Assembly (NCBI GenBank): GCA_905234625.1
Contig: CAJOIC010000004.1
Location: 1-64,000, forward strand
Direction of reading: 5' to 3'
DNA from: an uncultured Oscillospiraceae bacterium
GTDB lineage: Bacteria; Bacillota; Clostridia; Oscillospirales; Oscillospiraceae
Length of the DNA: 64,000 bases
This document shows positions 48,391-57,344 of the stretch, piece after piece. Made by a program: the position numbers and the translations under genes. Under the pieces are notes generated by a model. The model worked only from the letters and a program-made list of their open reading frames with translations, searched no databases and was not told the origin of the DNA. Position 1 is the first letter of the stretch. Each line of letters begins with the position of its first letter.

Positions 48391-49329
48391 TTGGGCAAGC
48401 GCATCGTCATCGCCCTGGGCGGGAACGCCCTGGGAAAGAATCTCGCGGAGCAGATGGACGCGGTGAGGACCACCTCCCGGGCCATCGCGGATCTCATCGG
48501 AGACGGACATGAGGTGGTGGTGGCCCACGGCAACGGGCCCCAGGTGGGCATGATCCAGGAGGCCTTTGCGGAGTATCACCGGAACCATCCCGGCAGCGAT
48601 CTCATGCCACTGTCCATGTGCGTGGCCATGAGCCAGGGGTATATCGGCTACGATCTCCAGAATCAGATCGGCGAGGAGCTGGACCGGCGGGGCATCCCCG
48701 TGCATGTGGCCACGGTGCTGACCCAGGTGGCTGTGGATCCGGCGGACCCGGCGTTCCTGCACCCTACGAAGCCCATCGGGGCCTTCATGACGGAGGAGCA
48801 GGCCAAAGCCGTGGCCGCGGAGAAGGGGCTCGACGTCATGGAGGACGCGGGCCGGGGCTGGCGGCACGTGGTGGCCTCCCCCATGCCCCGTCAGATCATC
48901 GAGATCGACACCATCAACGCTCTCCTGGACGGACAGCACGCGGTCATCGCCGCGGGGGGCGGGGGCATCCCGGTGATCTGGGAGGACCGCTATCACCTGC
49001 GGGGCGTCCCGGCGGTCATCGACAAGGACTTCGCCGCGGAGCGTCTGGCGGAGCAGCTGGACGCGGATATGCTCATCATCCTGACGGCGGTGGAGAAGAT
49101 CGCCCTGAACTTCGGGAAGGAAAACGAGACGTGGCTCTCGGAGGTGACGCCGGAGGAGGCGGAGGAATACGCCCGGCAGGGACATTTCGCCCCCGGCTCC
49201 ATGCTCCCGAAGGTGGAGGCCGCGGCGGCCTTCGCCCGGTCGAAGCCCGGAAGGACGGCCCTTATCACCCTTCTGGAAAAGGCCCGGGAGGGCATCGTCG
49301 GGGAGACAGGGACCCGCTTCCATATGTGA
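48391..49329 (+). CDS. arcC: Carbamate kinase
   Basis: 312-aa kinase that makes ATP from carbamoyl phosphate and ADP in fermentative ureide or arginine breakdown. Motifs are RIVIALGGNALGK, VAHGNGPQVG (about residue 49), AAGGGGIPVIWE (about 190) and the C-terminal SMLPKVEAAAAF. I use TTG 48391 with GAGGGAG ahead; the track ORF's earlier ATG lies upstream of the promoter -10 box and cannot be in the mRNA. It stands alone; the hydantoinase-type gene at 61.5 kb might feed the same pathway, which is inference. Confidence 0.94.
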   Translation: MGKRIVIALGGNALGKNLAEQMDAVRTTSRAIADLIGDGHEVVVAHGNGPQVGMIQEAFAEYHRNHPGSDLMPLSMCVAMSQGYIGYDLQNQIGEELDRRGIPVHVATVLTQVAVDPADPAFLHPTKPIGAFMTEEQAKAVAAEKGLDVMEDAGRGWRHVVASPMPRQIIEIDTINALLDGQHAVIAAGGGGIPVIWEDRYHLRGVPAVIDKDFAAERLAEQLDADMLIILTAVEKIALNFGKENETWLSEVTPEEAEEYARQGHFAPGSMLPKVEAAAAFARSKPGRTALITLLEKAREGIVGETGTRFHM

Positions 49330-49335
49330 ATACGA

Positions 49336-49368
49336 CCGCCCGGCCTCGCAGGAGACCGGGCGGTTCGA
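49336..49368. terminator. Terminator between arcC and the convergent hydrogenase gene
   Basis: CCGCCCGG and CCGGGCGG around 12 bases. The T-run is weak on both sides. Confidence 0.6.
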
Positions 49369-49370
49369 CG

Positions 49371-50912
49371 TTATTCGGCTTTGGGCTTGAGGTCGTCCTC
49401 CTCGATGGCGCCCAGAAGGTATTGGTAGTCGTTCTGGGTGGCGTGGGCGTGGGTGGAGACCTTTTTGTGCAGGGCGTTGGCGCCGGCGGCACGGCCGATG
49501 GGGATGAGGGTCCCCGCCCCGGCCACGCAGCCCCCGGGACAGGCCATGCCCTCCAGAAGGTAGCCGTTGTATTTTCCGGCCTTCGCCATCTGCAGCAGCT
49601 TCCGGCAGTTGTCAAGGCCCTCCGCGTGGGCAACGTTGACCTCCCGGCCGGGATACATGTCGTGGATGGCGTTCACCACGGCGCTGGCCACGCCGCCGCT
49701 GACGGCGAAGCCCCGGCCGTCGCCGGAGGCGCCGTGCATGGTGTCCGTCTCCTCCAGGGTCTTGAAATCCACTTCCTTGGCCTCGAACATGCCCATGACC
49801 TCCTCGTAGGTCAGGACAAAATCGACGTCCGAGCGGATGGTCCGGCGGCTGGCCTCCAGCTTCTTGGCGGCGCAGGGACCGATGAAGGCCACCTTGCAGC
49901 CGGGGTGGAGGCGCTTGAGGAGCCGTCCCGTGAGCACCATGGGGGTCAGGGCCATGGAGATGCACTTGGCCTGTTCCGGGAAGAGCTTTTTCGCCATGAC
50001 CGACCACGCCGGGCAGCAGGAGGTGGCCATGAAGGGCAGGTTCTCCGGGACCTCCTCCACGAAGTCCTTGGCCTCCTCCAGAGTGCAGAGGTCCGCGCCG
50101 ATGGCCACCTCCGCGATGTCCTCGAAGCCCAGGGCCTGGAAGGCCCGGCGCAGCTTGGAGGGCTCCAGGTCGGAGCCGAACTGACCGGAGACGGAGGGGG
50201 CGATGGCGGCATACACCGGCGTATCGGAGCGGATGGCCTGGATGACCTGGAAGATCTGGGCCTTGTCAGCGATGGCGCCGAAGGGGCAGTTGGCAAGGCA
50301 CATGCCGCAGGAGACGCATTTGTCCTGGTCGATGTCCGCCCGGCCGTACTGGTCGGAGCCGATGGCCTTCATGCCGCAGGCCTTGGCGCAGGGGCGCTCC
50401 AGGCGGACGATGGCGCCGTAGGGACAGGCCTCGATGCAGCGGCCGCATTTGATGCACTTCCCGGGGTCGATGACGCTGTGTCCGTCCTTCAGGGATACGG
50501 CGCCCTTGGGGCAGACCTCCCTGCAGGGATGGGCCAGGCACCCCTGGCAGGCGTCCGTGACCTTCACCACGTTGTCCGGACAGGAGTGGCAGGCGAATTT
50601 GATGATGTTCACCAGGGGCGGCTGGTAGTATTTCTCGGGCTTTACGCACTCAATGGCGCCGGTGGACACGGGGGCGTGCTCCGCCGCCGTGCGCACGGGC
50701 AGACCCATGGCCAGGCGCATCCGCTCCTTCACGATGGCCCGCTCCAGGAACACGCTGTCCCGGTAGACGGAGACCTCTCCGGGAATGACCCGGTAGGGGA
50801 TCTGCTCCATCTCGGACAGATCGCCGTCGTCCTTGTAGTTGTAGGATAACCGGGCGACCTCCGCGAAGACGCGCTTGCGGATATCGTTCACCGACGTATA
50901 GATACCTCTCAT
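49371..50912 (-). CDS. [FeFe] hydrogenase, ferredoxin-like N-terminus (group B-like)
   Basis: 513 aa. The N-terminal part carries several Cys-rich clusters (ACQGCLAHPCREVCP, CIKCGRCIEACP, CVSCGMCLANCP). The H-cluster motifs follow: TSCCPAW (about residue 303), GPCAAKKLEA (about 359) and EGMACPGGCVAGAG (about 470). The TSCCPAW and GPC forms are those of group B enzymes, whose role (H2 production, uptake or sensing) is little studied. No NuoE/NuoF-like partner is adjacent. Start at ATG 50912 behind GAGAGGTAGAAC. Confidence 0.92.
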   Translation of the reverse strand: MRGIYTSVNDIRKRVFAEVARLSYNYKDDGDLSEMEQIPYRVIPGEVSVYRDSVFLERAIVKERMRLAMGLPVRTAAEHAPVSTGAIECVKPEKYYQPPLVNIIKFACHSCPDNVVKVTDACQGCLAHPCREVCPKGAVSLKDGHSVIDPGKCIKCGRCIEACPYGAIVRLERPCAKACGMKAIGSDQYGRADIDQDKCVSCGMCLANCPFGAIADKAQIFQVIQAIRSDTPVYAAIAPSVSGQFGSDLEPSKLRRAFQALGFEDIAEVAIGADLCTLEEAKDFVEEVPENLPFMATSCCPAWSVMAKKLFPEQAKCISMALTPMVLTGRLLKRLHPGCKVAFIGPCAAKKLEASRRTIRSDVDFVLTYEEVMGMFEAKEVDFKTLEETDTMHGASGDGRGFAVSGGVASAVVNAIHDMYPGREVNVAHAEGLDNCRKLLQMAKAGKYNGYLLEGMACPGGCVAGAGTLIPIGRAAGANALHKKVSTHAHATQNDYQYLLGAIEEDDLKPKAE

Positions 50913-50942
50913 GTTCTACCTCTCAAACGGAAGATGTATGGA

Positions 50943-50989
50943 CGCGGCATGGCTCCCATGCCGCGCATAGTATGGCCGGAAATGCGGCC
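50943..50989 (-). promoter_or_regulatory. Two hairpins in the hydrogenase leader
   Basis: CGCGGCATGG-ctc-CCATGCCGCG (50943-50965) and a smaller GGCCG/CGGCC (50974-50989) lie in the roughly 105-nt leader between promoter and ATG. No T-run follows, so they may stabilise or regulate the mRNA, not end it. Confidence 0.6.
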
Positions 50990-51022
50990 GAAAATCGATC
51001 GAGTATTGGTTTGTGCGATCCC

Positions 51023-51051
51023 ATTATAGAGGCTCGTTATTTTTTAGTCAA
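51023..51051 (-). promoter_or_regulatory. Promoter of the hydrogenase gene
   Basis: Minus strand TTGACT (51046-51051), 17 bp, TATAAT (51023-51028). Confidence 0.8.
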
Positions 51052-51165
51052 TACCGTTTGGACGGTTTTTCGGGTTTGGATAAAAACCGGCGGCGGGATA
51101 CGGCGGCGGCTTGTGCAAAAAAACGGGCCGCCTCGTCAGACGCGTCGGTGCGGGCTGATATAGAA

Positions 51166-51194
51166 TTGACAAAACAGGCCGACGAACATATAAT
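51166..51194 (+). promoter_or_regulatory. Consensus sigma-A promoter of the GGDEF gene
   Basis: TTGACA, 17 bp, TATAAT: a perfect match to the consensus. It is the strongest promoter-like sequence in the window. The rest of the 322-bp spacer (50913-51234) holds the hydrogenase promoter and leader, with no further gene. Confidence 0.85.
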
Positions 51195-51234
51195 TATAAA
51201 GTCAAGTTTTTTTCACGGAGAGGAAGTGGACCCC

Positions 51235-52365
51235 ATGGAGGCCGTGCTGTACGCGGAGGTGTATCTCATCTGCATGATCGTCCTGGGGCTTATGCTCTTC
51301 TGGATGGTGCGGAACAAGGCTGCTTCCGTGTCGGAGAGATGGATCATTTGGCTTCTCCTGGCGTTTCTCGTGAACTTCACCTCGAACTTTTTCTTCACGC
51401 TCCTCAACGGCGTCCGGATCTCGGATACGCTGTTTATCCCCGGGTCATATTGCTTCAAGACCCTATACCACGTCTCCCTGTGCGTGGGCGTGTTCATCTG
51501 GTGCGGCTACGCGGAGACGGAGCTCCACAGCGGCCTGTTCCAGGATCGGAGCCTCGTCCGCTGGCTGCTGCTGCCCCTGGCGGTACCCGTGGTGCCGGCC
51601 ATCGCGAACCTGTGGACAGGCTGGCTCTTCACCATCAGCGAGTCCGGAGAATATGTCCGTCACCTCCAGTTCCAGCTGGAGATGGGGTATCTCGTCCTGT
51701 GGTCCGTGGTCTGCGGCTTCCGGCTGCTCCGGCGCGCCGATCGGGAGACGGACGACGTCCGCAAGGCCCATCTGCGGCTGACGGCGACCTTTGCCCTGTG
51801 CCTGATCGCGGCGTGGCTGCTGTCCTTCATCGGGGAGGAGATCCCCGTCATCTGCGTGCTGGTGATGCTGGACCTGCTATGGCTGTATCTTGCGAACCTG
51901 CACCAGCAGATATCCATGGACAAGCTCACCCAGGTGAACAACCGCCAGAATCTGGTGGGATTCCTGGAATACAAGATCCGCAACCATGATGAGACGCTGT
52001 TTCTTCTCATGCTGGATGTGGACGGCTTCAAGAGCATCAACGACACCTACGGTCATCTGGAGGGAGACAATGCCCTGGTCCGGGTGGCCGGCTCTCTGAA
52101 GCAGGCCTGCGGGGCCTTCCGCCGCCGTCCGTATATCGCCCGGTATGGCGGAGATGAGTTCATCATCGCCATCGAGGGGTCGGAGGAGGATGTGGCGGAG
52201 CTGCGCCGCCGCATCGAGGAGGCGCTGGCCTCCGGCGGGAGCGGTCGGGAGCCCTATGAGCTCCGGCTCAGCATGGGCGCAGCCGCGTGGCAGCCCGACA
52301 TGAGCTTCCGGGACCTGATCGGGGCGGCTGACGCGGAGCTGTATAAGCACAAAAAATCCCGCTGA
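51235..52365 (+). CDS. Membrane-bound GGDEF protein (diguanylate cyclase)
   Basis: 376 aa. Six or seven membrane helices (residues 5-210) form an N-terminal sensor, followed by a GGDEF domain from about 225. The active site is intact (RYGGDEFIIAI), and DKLTQVNNRQNLVGFLEYK and LDVDGFKSINDTYGHLEGD carry the metal and substrate residues. No RxxD inhibitory site was seen at the usual distance. I start at ATG 51235 (GAGGAAGTGG ahead), because the consensus promoter lies inside the longer track ORF. It should make cyclic di-GMP, perhaps linked to the pilus genes downstream. Confidence 0.9.
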   Translation: MEAVLYAEVYLICMIVLGLMLFWMVRNKAASVSERWIIWLLLAFLVNFTSNFFFTLLNGVRISDTLFIPGSYCFKTLYHVSLCVGVFIWCGYAETELHSGLFQDRSLVRWLLLPLAVPVVPAIANLWTGWLFTISESGEYVRHLQFQLEMGYLVLWSVVCGFRLLRRADRETDDVRKAHLRLTATFALCLIAAWLLSFIGEEIPVICVLVMLDLLWLYLANLHQQISMDKLTQVNNRQNLVGFLEYKIRNHDETLFLLMLDVDGFKSINDTYGHLEGDNALVRVAGSLKQACGAFRRRPYIARYGGDEFIIAIEGSEEDVAELRRRIEEALASGGSGREPYELRLSMGAAAWQPDMSFRDLIGAADAELYKHKKSR

Positions 52366-52457
52366 CTCTGAGGAGAGCGGAGATCGGGGGCGGGAGCATG
52401 CCCGCCCCTTCCACATGGGTCCGCGGTATGGCCGCGGGAGAAGGGGGTGAGTGATCC

Positions 52458-53438
52458 TTGCGCAAGACCGCAGAATTATGTCTTATTTTTCTGATCCCGG
52501 CGCTGCTTTTGAGCGGCTGCGGCGGCGGCGCCGCGCCGGAGCGGGCGGAGGTTCCCCTCGCCCCTGCCGCCGAGGTGATAGAGGAGACCCCGGTCCCGGA
52601 GGAGCAGGCCGAAGAAGACGTGAGCTTCACGCCCTACGAAGCCCCCGCCTTCCTGGACGCCGAGTTCCATGAGGATCTGGCCGAGGGCGACGGGAACGTC
52701 CTTCTGGATCTCTCCGCCGTGAGCGAGGGATATGTGGCCGTGTCCGCGTCGTCGGACGCGCGGCTCAAGTTCCAGGTGCTGACGGACGAGGATACGTATA
52801 ACTACGATCTGCCCTCCGACGGTACGCCCGCCGTCTTCCCCCTGACCTGCGGGGACGGGGAGTACCGGTTCCGGATCATGGAGAACATCGAGGACAGCAA
52901 GTACGCGGAGCTGTATTCCGCGTCCTGTGAGGTGACGATGGAGGGCGAGTTCCAGCCCTTCCTCCGGCCCAGCGCGTATGTCCCCTATTCGGAGAGCTCC
53001 GACTGCGTGAAAAAGGCCGCGGAGCTGGCCGCTGAGGTCCCGGACGCGCTCGGCGTCGTGGGCGCGGTGTTCGACTATGTGTGCGCCAATGTGACCTATG
53101 ACACGGAGAAGGCCGCGAACGTCCAGTCGGGATATGTCCCGGACCCGGACGAGACCCTGGACTCCGGCAGGGGCATCTGCTTCGACTACGCGGCGCTGGC
53201 GGCGGCGATGCTCCGCAGCCAGGGCATACCCGCCAAGATGATCTTCGGCTATGTCTCGCCGGACGATCTCTACCACGCCTGGAACATGTTCTACACGGAG
53301 GAGTCCGGCTGGGTCACGGTGAGCTACGAGGTGGGCGGCGATTCATGGAACCGCCTGGACCTGACCTTCTCCGCCAACGGCGCGGACGGCACCTTCATCG
53401 GCGACGGCGGCAATTACGCAGATATCTACACCTATTGA
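52458..53438 (+). CDS. Transglutaminase-like lipoprotein
   Basis: 326 aa, TTG start. The lipoprotein signal is clear (LIFLIPALLLSGCGG, lipidated Cys at residue 20), followed by an acidic linker. The C-terminal transglutaminase-like domain has the Cys in DSGRGICFDYAAL, the His in DDLYHAWNMFY and an Asp in WNRLDLTF. Such proteins are usually proteases or peptidoglycan/pilus-related enzymes outside the cell, not true cross-linkers. It immediately precedes the pilus-like genes (18 bp gap), suggesting a role in that system. Confidence 0.87.
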   Translation: MRKTAELCLIFLIPALLLSGCGGGAAPERAEVPLAPAAEVIEETPVPEEQAEEDVSFTPYEAPAFLDAEFHEDLAEGDGNVLLDLSAVSEGYVAVSASSDARLKFQVLTDEDTYNYDLPSDGTPAVFPLTCGDGEYRFRIMENIEDSKYAELYSASCEVTMEGEFQPFLRPSAYVPYSESSDCVKKAAELAAEVPDALGVVGAVFDYVCANVTYDTEKAANVQSGYVPDPDETLDSGRGICFDYAALAAAMLRSQGIPAKMIFGYVSPDDLYHAWNMFYTEESGWVTVSYEVGGDSWNRLDLTFSANGADGTFIGDGGNYADIYTY

Positions 53439-53456
53439 CGATAGGGGGAGAACCAT

Positions 53457-54500
53457 ATGAGAAAACAGAAACTGGACGATCTGGGCGTATCCGCCTTCTG
53501 CGAGAGCATGGGCATGATGGTGCGGTCCGGCATACAGACGGACGAGGCCGTCAGTCTGCTCCAGGGCGGAGAGGAGAGCGACGGCGTGCTCGAGCGCGGC
53601 CTTGCCGTCATGAAAGAGCAGGTGGACGCCGGCGGCAGTCTGTCCGCCGCCATGGAGGCCAGTGGGATCTTCCCGGAATACGCCATCCGGATGGTGGACG
53701 CCGGAGAGAGCTCCGGCAGGCTGGAGGATATCCTCTTCCGGCTCTCGGCCTATTACGCCGATCAGAAGACCATCGGGGAGAAGCTGCGGGGCGCCGTCAC
53801 CTATCCTGCGGCCATGCTGGTGCTCATCATCGCGGTGCTGGCGGTGATGCTCGTCATGGTGCTGCCGGCCTTCACGGAGGTGTACGACAGCCTGACGGGC
53901 AGCCTTGCCGCCTCCACCTACGGCTATATCCGCTGGGCCTACGGCTTCTGCTGGTTCGCCCTGGCGGTCATGGTGCTGCTGGCGGCGGCGCTGATCGTGG
54001 GCTCGGTCCTCTGGAACGGAGAAAAGCGCGGCGCGGTGGAGTCCGCGCTGCGGCGGGTGCCCCTGTGCGCCTCCATCCTGGACGGCATGGGCATGTTCCG
54101 GTTCACCTCCGCCCTGTCCACCTTCCTGGCCAGCGGCGAGATGCAGGACGAGGCAGTCCTGCGCAGCATCCCCATGACGGACTGCGCGCCGGTGGAGGAG
54201 AAGCTCCAAAAATGCGTCGCCCGCATGGAGGAAGGGCACAGCATCGCCCAGGCCGCCTATGACGAGTCCCTGTTCGAGCCGGTGTACGGGCGCATGCTCC
54301 TGGCCGGTGAGCGCAGCGGCAGCATGGAGGACGTCCTGGAGCGGCTCACCTCGCTCCTGCGGGAGAACTGCGGGAACCTGGTGGACCGGCTGGTGGGCAT
54401 CGTGGATCCGCTCCTGTCCGGCGTCCTCATGGTGACGGTGGGCCTGTCGCTGTTAAGCGTAATGCTGCCCTTGATCGGCATGATGAACTCCATCGGGTGA
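53457..54500 (+). CDS. Type II secretion/type IV pilus inner-membrane protein (PilC/GspF-like)
   Basis: 347 aa with two T2SSF domains (FCESMGMMVRSGIQTDEAV at the start; FTSALSTFLASGEMQDEAV later) and three membrane helices (AAMLVLIIAVLAVMLVMVLPA, about 120; ALAVMVLLAAALIVGSVLW, about 170; and the C-terminal VLMVTVGLSLLSVMLPLIGM). It is the platform on which the pilus motor acts. GGGGGAGAACC stands before the ATG. No PilB-type extension ATPase or prepilin peptidase is present nearby. Confidence 0.9.
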   Translation: MRKQKLDDLGVSAFCESMGMMVRSGIQTDEAVSLLQGGEESDGVLERGLAVMKEQVDAGGSLSAAMEASGIFPEYAIRMVDAGESSGRLEDILFRLSAYYADQKTIGEKLRGAVTYPAAMLVLIIAVLAVMLVMVLPAFTEVYDSLTGSLAASTYGYIRWAYGFCWFALAVMVLLAAALIVGSVLWNGEKRGAVESALRRVPLCASILDGMGMFRFTSALSTFLASGEMQDEAVLRSIPMTDCAPVEEKLQKCVARMEEGHSIAQAAYDESLFEPVYGRMLLAGERSGSMEDVLERLTSLLRENCGNLVDRLVGIVDPLLSGVLMVTVGLSLLSVMLPLIGMMNSIG

Positions 54501-54603
54501 CACAGCGGATCTTTTTCTGCAGGGCATCGTCTCGCCCGGTCGGCGTACTCACGGTACTGCCGCCCGGCTTCGACTTCCCTCTGCGAAAAAATCTATCGCT
54601 GTG
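54501..54603. repeat. 103-bp imperfect palindrome, MITE/REP-like
   Basis: Ends CACAGCG...CGCTGTG; arms CACAGCGGATCTTTTTCTGC and its imperfect partner GCGAAAAAATCTATCGCTGTG; an inner hairpin CGGCGTAC...GTACTGCCG. It fills the gap between two pilus-like genes. No second copy was noticed in the window. Confidence 0.65.
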
Positions 54604-54638
54604 CAGACACAGAAGGATTCCTGAGAAAGGATTCTCGT

Positions 54639-54953
54639 ATGTATTCGGATAAAGAAAAAAAGCGTCCCGCGTGGCTGGGGCCGCTGGCGGTGCTCCTGCT
54701 GGTGCTGGTGATCGCGGGGGCCTTCGCCCTGGCCCGGCCCGGGCGGGATCTCAGCGACGACGGCGCCGAAGCCATCCGGGCAGCGGTGCGGCGCGGCGCG
54801 CTCCAGTGCTATGTGGTGGAGGGGATCTACCCGCCGGACCTGGCATATCTGGAGGATAACTACGGCCTGGAGGTCAATACCCGCGACTACTATGTGACCT
54901 ACGACGCTTTCGCGTCGAACCTTCCGCCGACGGTGAAGGTCACGAAAAAATAG
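54639..54953 (+). CDS. Small membrane protein of the pilus-like cluster
   Basis: 104 aa. One N-terminal membrane helix (WLGPLAVLLLVLVIAGAFALA, about residues 12-32) and an extracellular domain with AAVRRGALQCYVVEGIYPPDLAYLEDNYGL. The IYPPDLAYLEDNYGL motif looks like the pattern of minor pilins that present short helical domains. There is no classic prepilin cleavage site. Confidence 0.7.
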   Translation: MYSDKEKKRPAWLGPLAVLLLVLVIAGAFALARPGRDLSDDGAEAIRAAVRRGALQCYVVEGIYPPDLAYLEDNYGLEVNTRDYYVTYDAFASNLPPTVKVTKK

Positions 54954-54976
54954 ACCGGAAGAGAGGAGGCTATGGC

Positions 54977-55444
54977 ATGAAGCGTTCGGCAAGCTCGCCC
55001 CTTGGCTTTTACGCCATCGGCATCGCCGCGCTGTTTCTGGCGGGATTCTTCCTGCTGGTGGTGTTCGGGGCCCAGAGCTATCGGAACACCGTGGCGGAGC
55101 AGAACGATAATATGACGACGCGCACGCTGCTGTCCTACCTCTCCACCTGCGTCCGCGGCGGCGACACCGCCGGCGCTGTCACGGTGTGGGAATCCGAGTT
55201 CGGACAGGTCCTCTCCGTGGCGGACAGTTCGGGAGGACACGCCCTGCGCATCTACCGGTACGACGGCGGCCTCGTGGAGGATTTCGCCGCAGCGGACGCG
55301 GCGCTCCGTCCGGAGGAGGCCGAGGTCATCGGGGCCACGGATACCTTTGAGATCACGGAGCTGCCCGGCGGGGCCCTGGCGGTGGATACGGACGCCGGGC
55401 GGGTGCTGCTGCATCCGCGCAGCGGGGAAGGAGGCGCGGGATGA
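54977..55444 (+). CDS. DUF4860-family pseudopilin-like protein
   Basis: 155 aa. A membrane helix (GFYAIGIAALFLAGFFLLVVFGA, about residues 9-31) follows a short basic start, then an extracellular alpha/beta domain with LLSYLSTCVRGGDTAGAV. DUF4860 proteins are found beside PilC and PilT in Clostridia. The GF pair before the helix resembles a prepilin cleavage site but lacks the Glu at +5. It overlaps the next gene by ATGA. Confidence 0.78.
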   Translation: MKRSASSPLGFYAIGIAALFLAGFFLLVVFGAQSYRNTVAEQNDNMTTRTLLSYLSTCVRGGDTAGAVTVWESEFGQVLSVADSSGGHALRIYRYDGGLVEDFAAADAALRPEEAEVIGATDTFEITELPGGALAVDTDAGRVLLHPRSGEGGAG

Positions 55445-55884
55445 AGCGGCAGACCCATATCACGGGCTTTTATCTGGAGACGCTGCTGCTGATCGCGGTG
55501 TTCGTGGCCATCATCCTGGTGCTGACCCAGGTCTTCGGCCTGAGCCGCGCTCAGAGCGGGCAGGCAAAGCTCCTGACCAACGCCGTCACCCTGGCGCAGA
55601 ATACGGCGGAGGCCATCTCCGCGTCGGACAGTCCCGAGGCGCTCCTGGTCCTCCTGGATGAAAACGGCAGCGCGCGGCAGGGAGAGAAGGGACAGATCCT
55701 GGCGTCCTACGACGCCGATATGACTCCGGCCCCGGGGGGGAGCCTGACGGTGGAGGCCACCTGGGAGCCCTCCGACCCCGACGACAGTCTGGTGTACAGC
55801 ACGGTCAGCGTCTGGTACGAGGGGAAGGCCGAGCCGGTCTATACCCTGCGCACCGCGGTCTATCTCGGGGAGGTGGCCCCATGA
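55441..55884 (+). CDS. Pseudopilin-like membrane protein
   Basis: 147 aa. The N-terminus HITGFYLETLLLIAVFVAIILVL resembles a type IV prepilin (GF followed by a Glu and a long hydrophobic helix), although the Glu is at +4, not +5. The extracellular part is beta-rich. ATGA overlap joins it to both neighbours. It is a candidate minor pilin. Confidence 0.75.
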   Translation: MKRQTHITGFYLETLLLIAVFVAIILVLTQVFGLSRAQSGQAKLLTNAVTLAQNTAEAISASDSPEALLVLLDENGSARQGEKGQILASYDADMTPAPGGSLTVEATWEPSDPDDSLVYSTVSVWYEGKAEPVYTLRTAVYLGEVAP

Positions 55885-56249
55885 AACAGACGCCCATCAA
55901 GCTGGGGCCCCTGGCGCTGCTGCTGGCGGTCATCAGCATCTGCCTGACGACGCTGGCGATCCTGACCTTTACCACCGCCCGGGCGGACCTGCGGCTGGCG
56001 GAGAAGTACGCCGATACCGTGACCACCCGCTACGCCCTGGAGGCGGAGGGACAGGCGTTCCTGGCGGAGGTGAGCCGGGACGGGTTCCCGGGACCGGCGG
56101 ACGAGGACGGCGTGTTCCGCGCGGCGCTGGAGCGGGACGGGACGACCCTCCGCATCGGTCTGACTGCGGACGGGAAGATCGTCTCCTGGCGGCAGGATAA
56201 GGAATGGACCCAGGAAACCGTCATAGGGGATCTCTGGGCAGGATTTTAA
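55881..56249 (+). CDS. Pseudopilin-like small membrane protein
   Basis: 122 aa. Hydrophobic N-terminal helix (LALLLAVISICLTTLAILTF, about residues 12-31), then a helical segment (ARADLRLAEKYADTVTTRYALE) typical of the alpha-1C part of pilins and a small beta domain. No cleavage motif is obvious. The ATGA coupling and position before pilT place it in the pilus unit. Confidence 0.72.
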   Translation: MKQTPIKLGPLALLLAVISICLTTLAILTFTTARADLRLAEKYADTVTTRYALEAEGQAFLAEVSRDGFPGPADEDGVFRAALERDGTTLRIGLTADGKIVSWRQDKEWTQETVIGDLWAGF

Positions 56250-56261
56250 GGAGACAGGGAC

Positions 56262-57314
56262 ATGAGCATTCTGGAAATACTGCAGGCGGCCCTTGACGCG
56301 GACGCTGCGGATATCTTTATCATCGCGGGTCTTCCCGTGACCTTTAAGTGCGACGGACATCAGGAGCGCCTGGCGGGGGATATGCTGCTGCCGGACGCCA
56401 TCAGGAAGCTGGTGGATGAGATCTATACCAGCAGCGGCCGCGACCGGAGCAATCTGGAGCGGGGCCTGGACGACGATTTTTCCTTCGCCGTGCCGAGGAT
56501 GGGACGGTTCCGTGTGAACGTCTTCCGTCAGCGCGGCTCCCTGGCGGCGGTGATCCGGGTGATCCGGTTCGGCCTGCCGGACCCCGCGAAGCTGGGCATC
56601 CCGGAGAGCGTTCTGTCCCTGGCGGACAACAAGAAGGGCCTCGTCCTCATCACCGGCTCCGCGGGCACGGGCAAATCCACGACCCTCGCCTGCATGATCG
56701 ACCGCATCAACAAGACCCGGGACTGCCATATCATCACCATGGAGGACCCCATCGAGTACATCCACCGGCATGACAAGTCCATCGTCACCCAGCGGGAGAT
56801 CTCCATCGATACGCCGGGGTATCTCGATAGTCTGCGCTCCGCCCTGCGGGAGAGTCCCGACGTGATCCTCCTGGGGGAGATGCGGGATTACGACACGATC
56901 TCCTCGGCCATCACCGCCGCGGAGACGGGCGTCCTGCTCCTGAGCACGCTCCATACCAGCTCCGCCGCCAATACCATCAACCGCATCCTGGACGTGTTTC
57001 CCGCCAACCAGCAGAAGCAGGTCAAGATCCAGCTGGCTCAGATCCTCAAGGGCGTGGTGTGCCAGCAGCTCGTTCCGTCGAAGGACGGGGGCCAGGTGGC
57101 GGTGTTCGAGATCATGAAGACCACCACAGCCATCCAGAACATGATCCGGGAGGACAAGCTCCATCAGCTGGAGTCCGCCATGCAGGCGGGGGCCTCGGAG
57201 GGGATGTGCACCATGGACGGCAGCCTCCTCAAGCTGTATAAAGAGGGGAAGATCACCCGGGACACGGCGCTTGTGTCCTGCGTGAACTACGAAAATATGG
57301 TAAAACGCATCTGA
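56262..57314 (+). CDS. pilT: Type IV pilus retraction-type ATPase PilT
   Basis: 350-aa hexameric ATPase. Walker A GSAGTGKST (about residue 132), the Asp box ITMEDPIEYIH, Walker B VILLGEMRD (about 203) and the His box LLSTLHT are intact, and the length fits PilT, not PilB. The AIRNLIRE-type retraction motif appears as IQNMIREDK. GGAGACAGGGAC stands before the ATG. In the absence of PilB it may drive both directions or serve a secretion-like pseudopilus. Confidence 0.93.
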   Translation: MSILEILQAALDADAADIFIIAGLPVTFKCDGHQERLAGDMLLPDAIRKLVDEIYTSSGRDRSNLERGLDDDFSFAVPRMGRFRVNVFRQRGSLAAVIRVIRFGLPDPAKLGIPESVLSLADNKKGLVLITGSAGTGKSTTLACMIDRINKTRDCHIITMEDPIEYIHRHDKSIVTQREISIDTPGYLDSLRSALRESPDVILLGEMRDYDTISSAITAAETGVLLLSTLHTSSAANTINRILDVFPANQQKQVKIQLAQILKGVVCQQLVPSKDGGQVAVFEIMKTTTAIQNMIREDKLHQLESAMQAGASEGMCTMDGSLLKLYKEGKITRDTALVSCVNYENMVKRI

Positions 57315-57344
57315 TAAGCGCAGGGAAGAGGGGAAGATACCATC

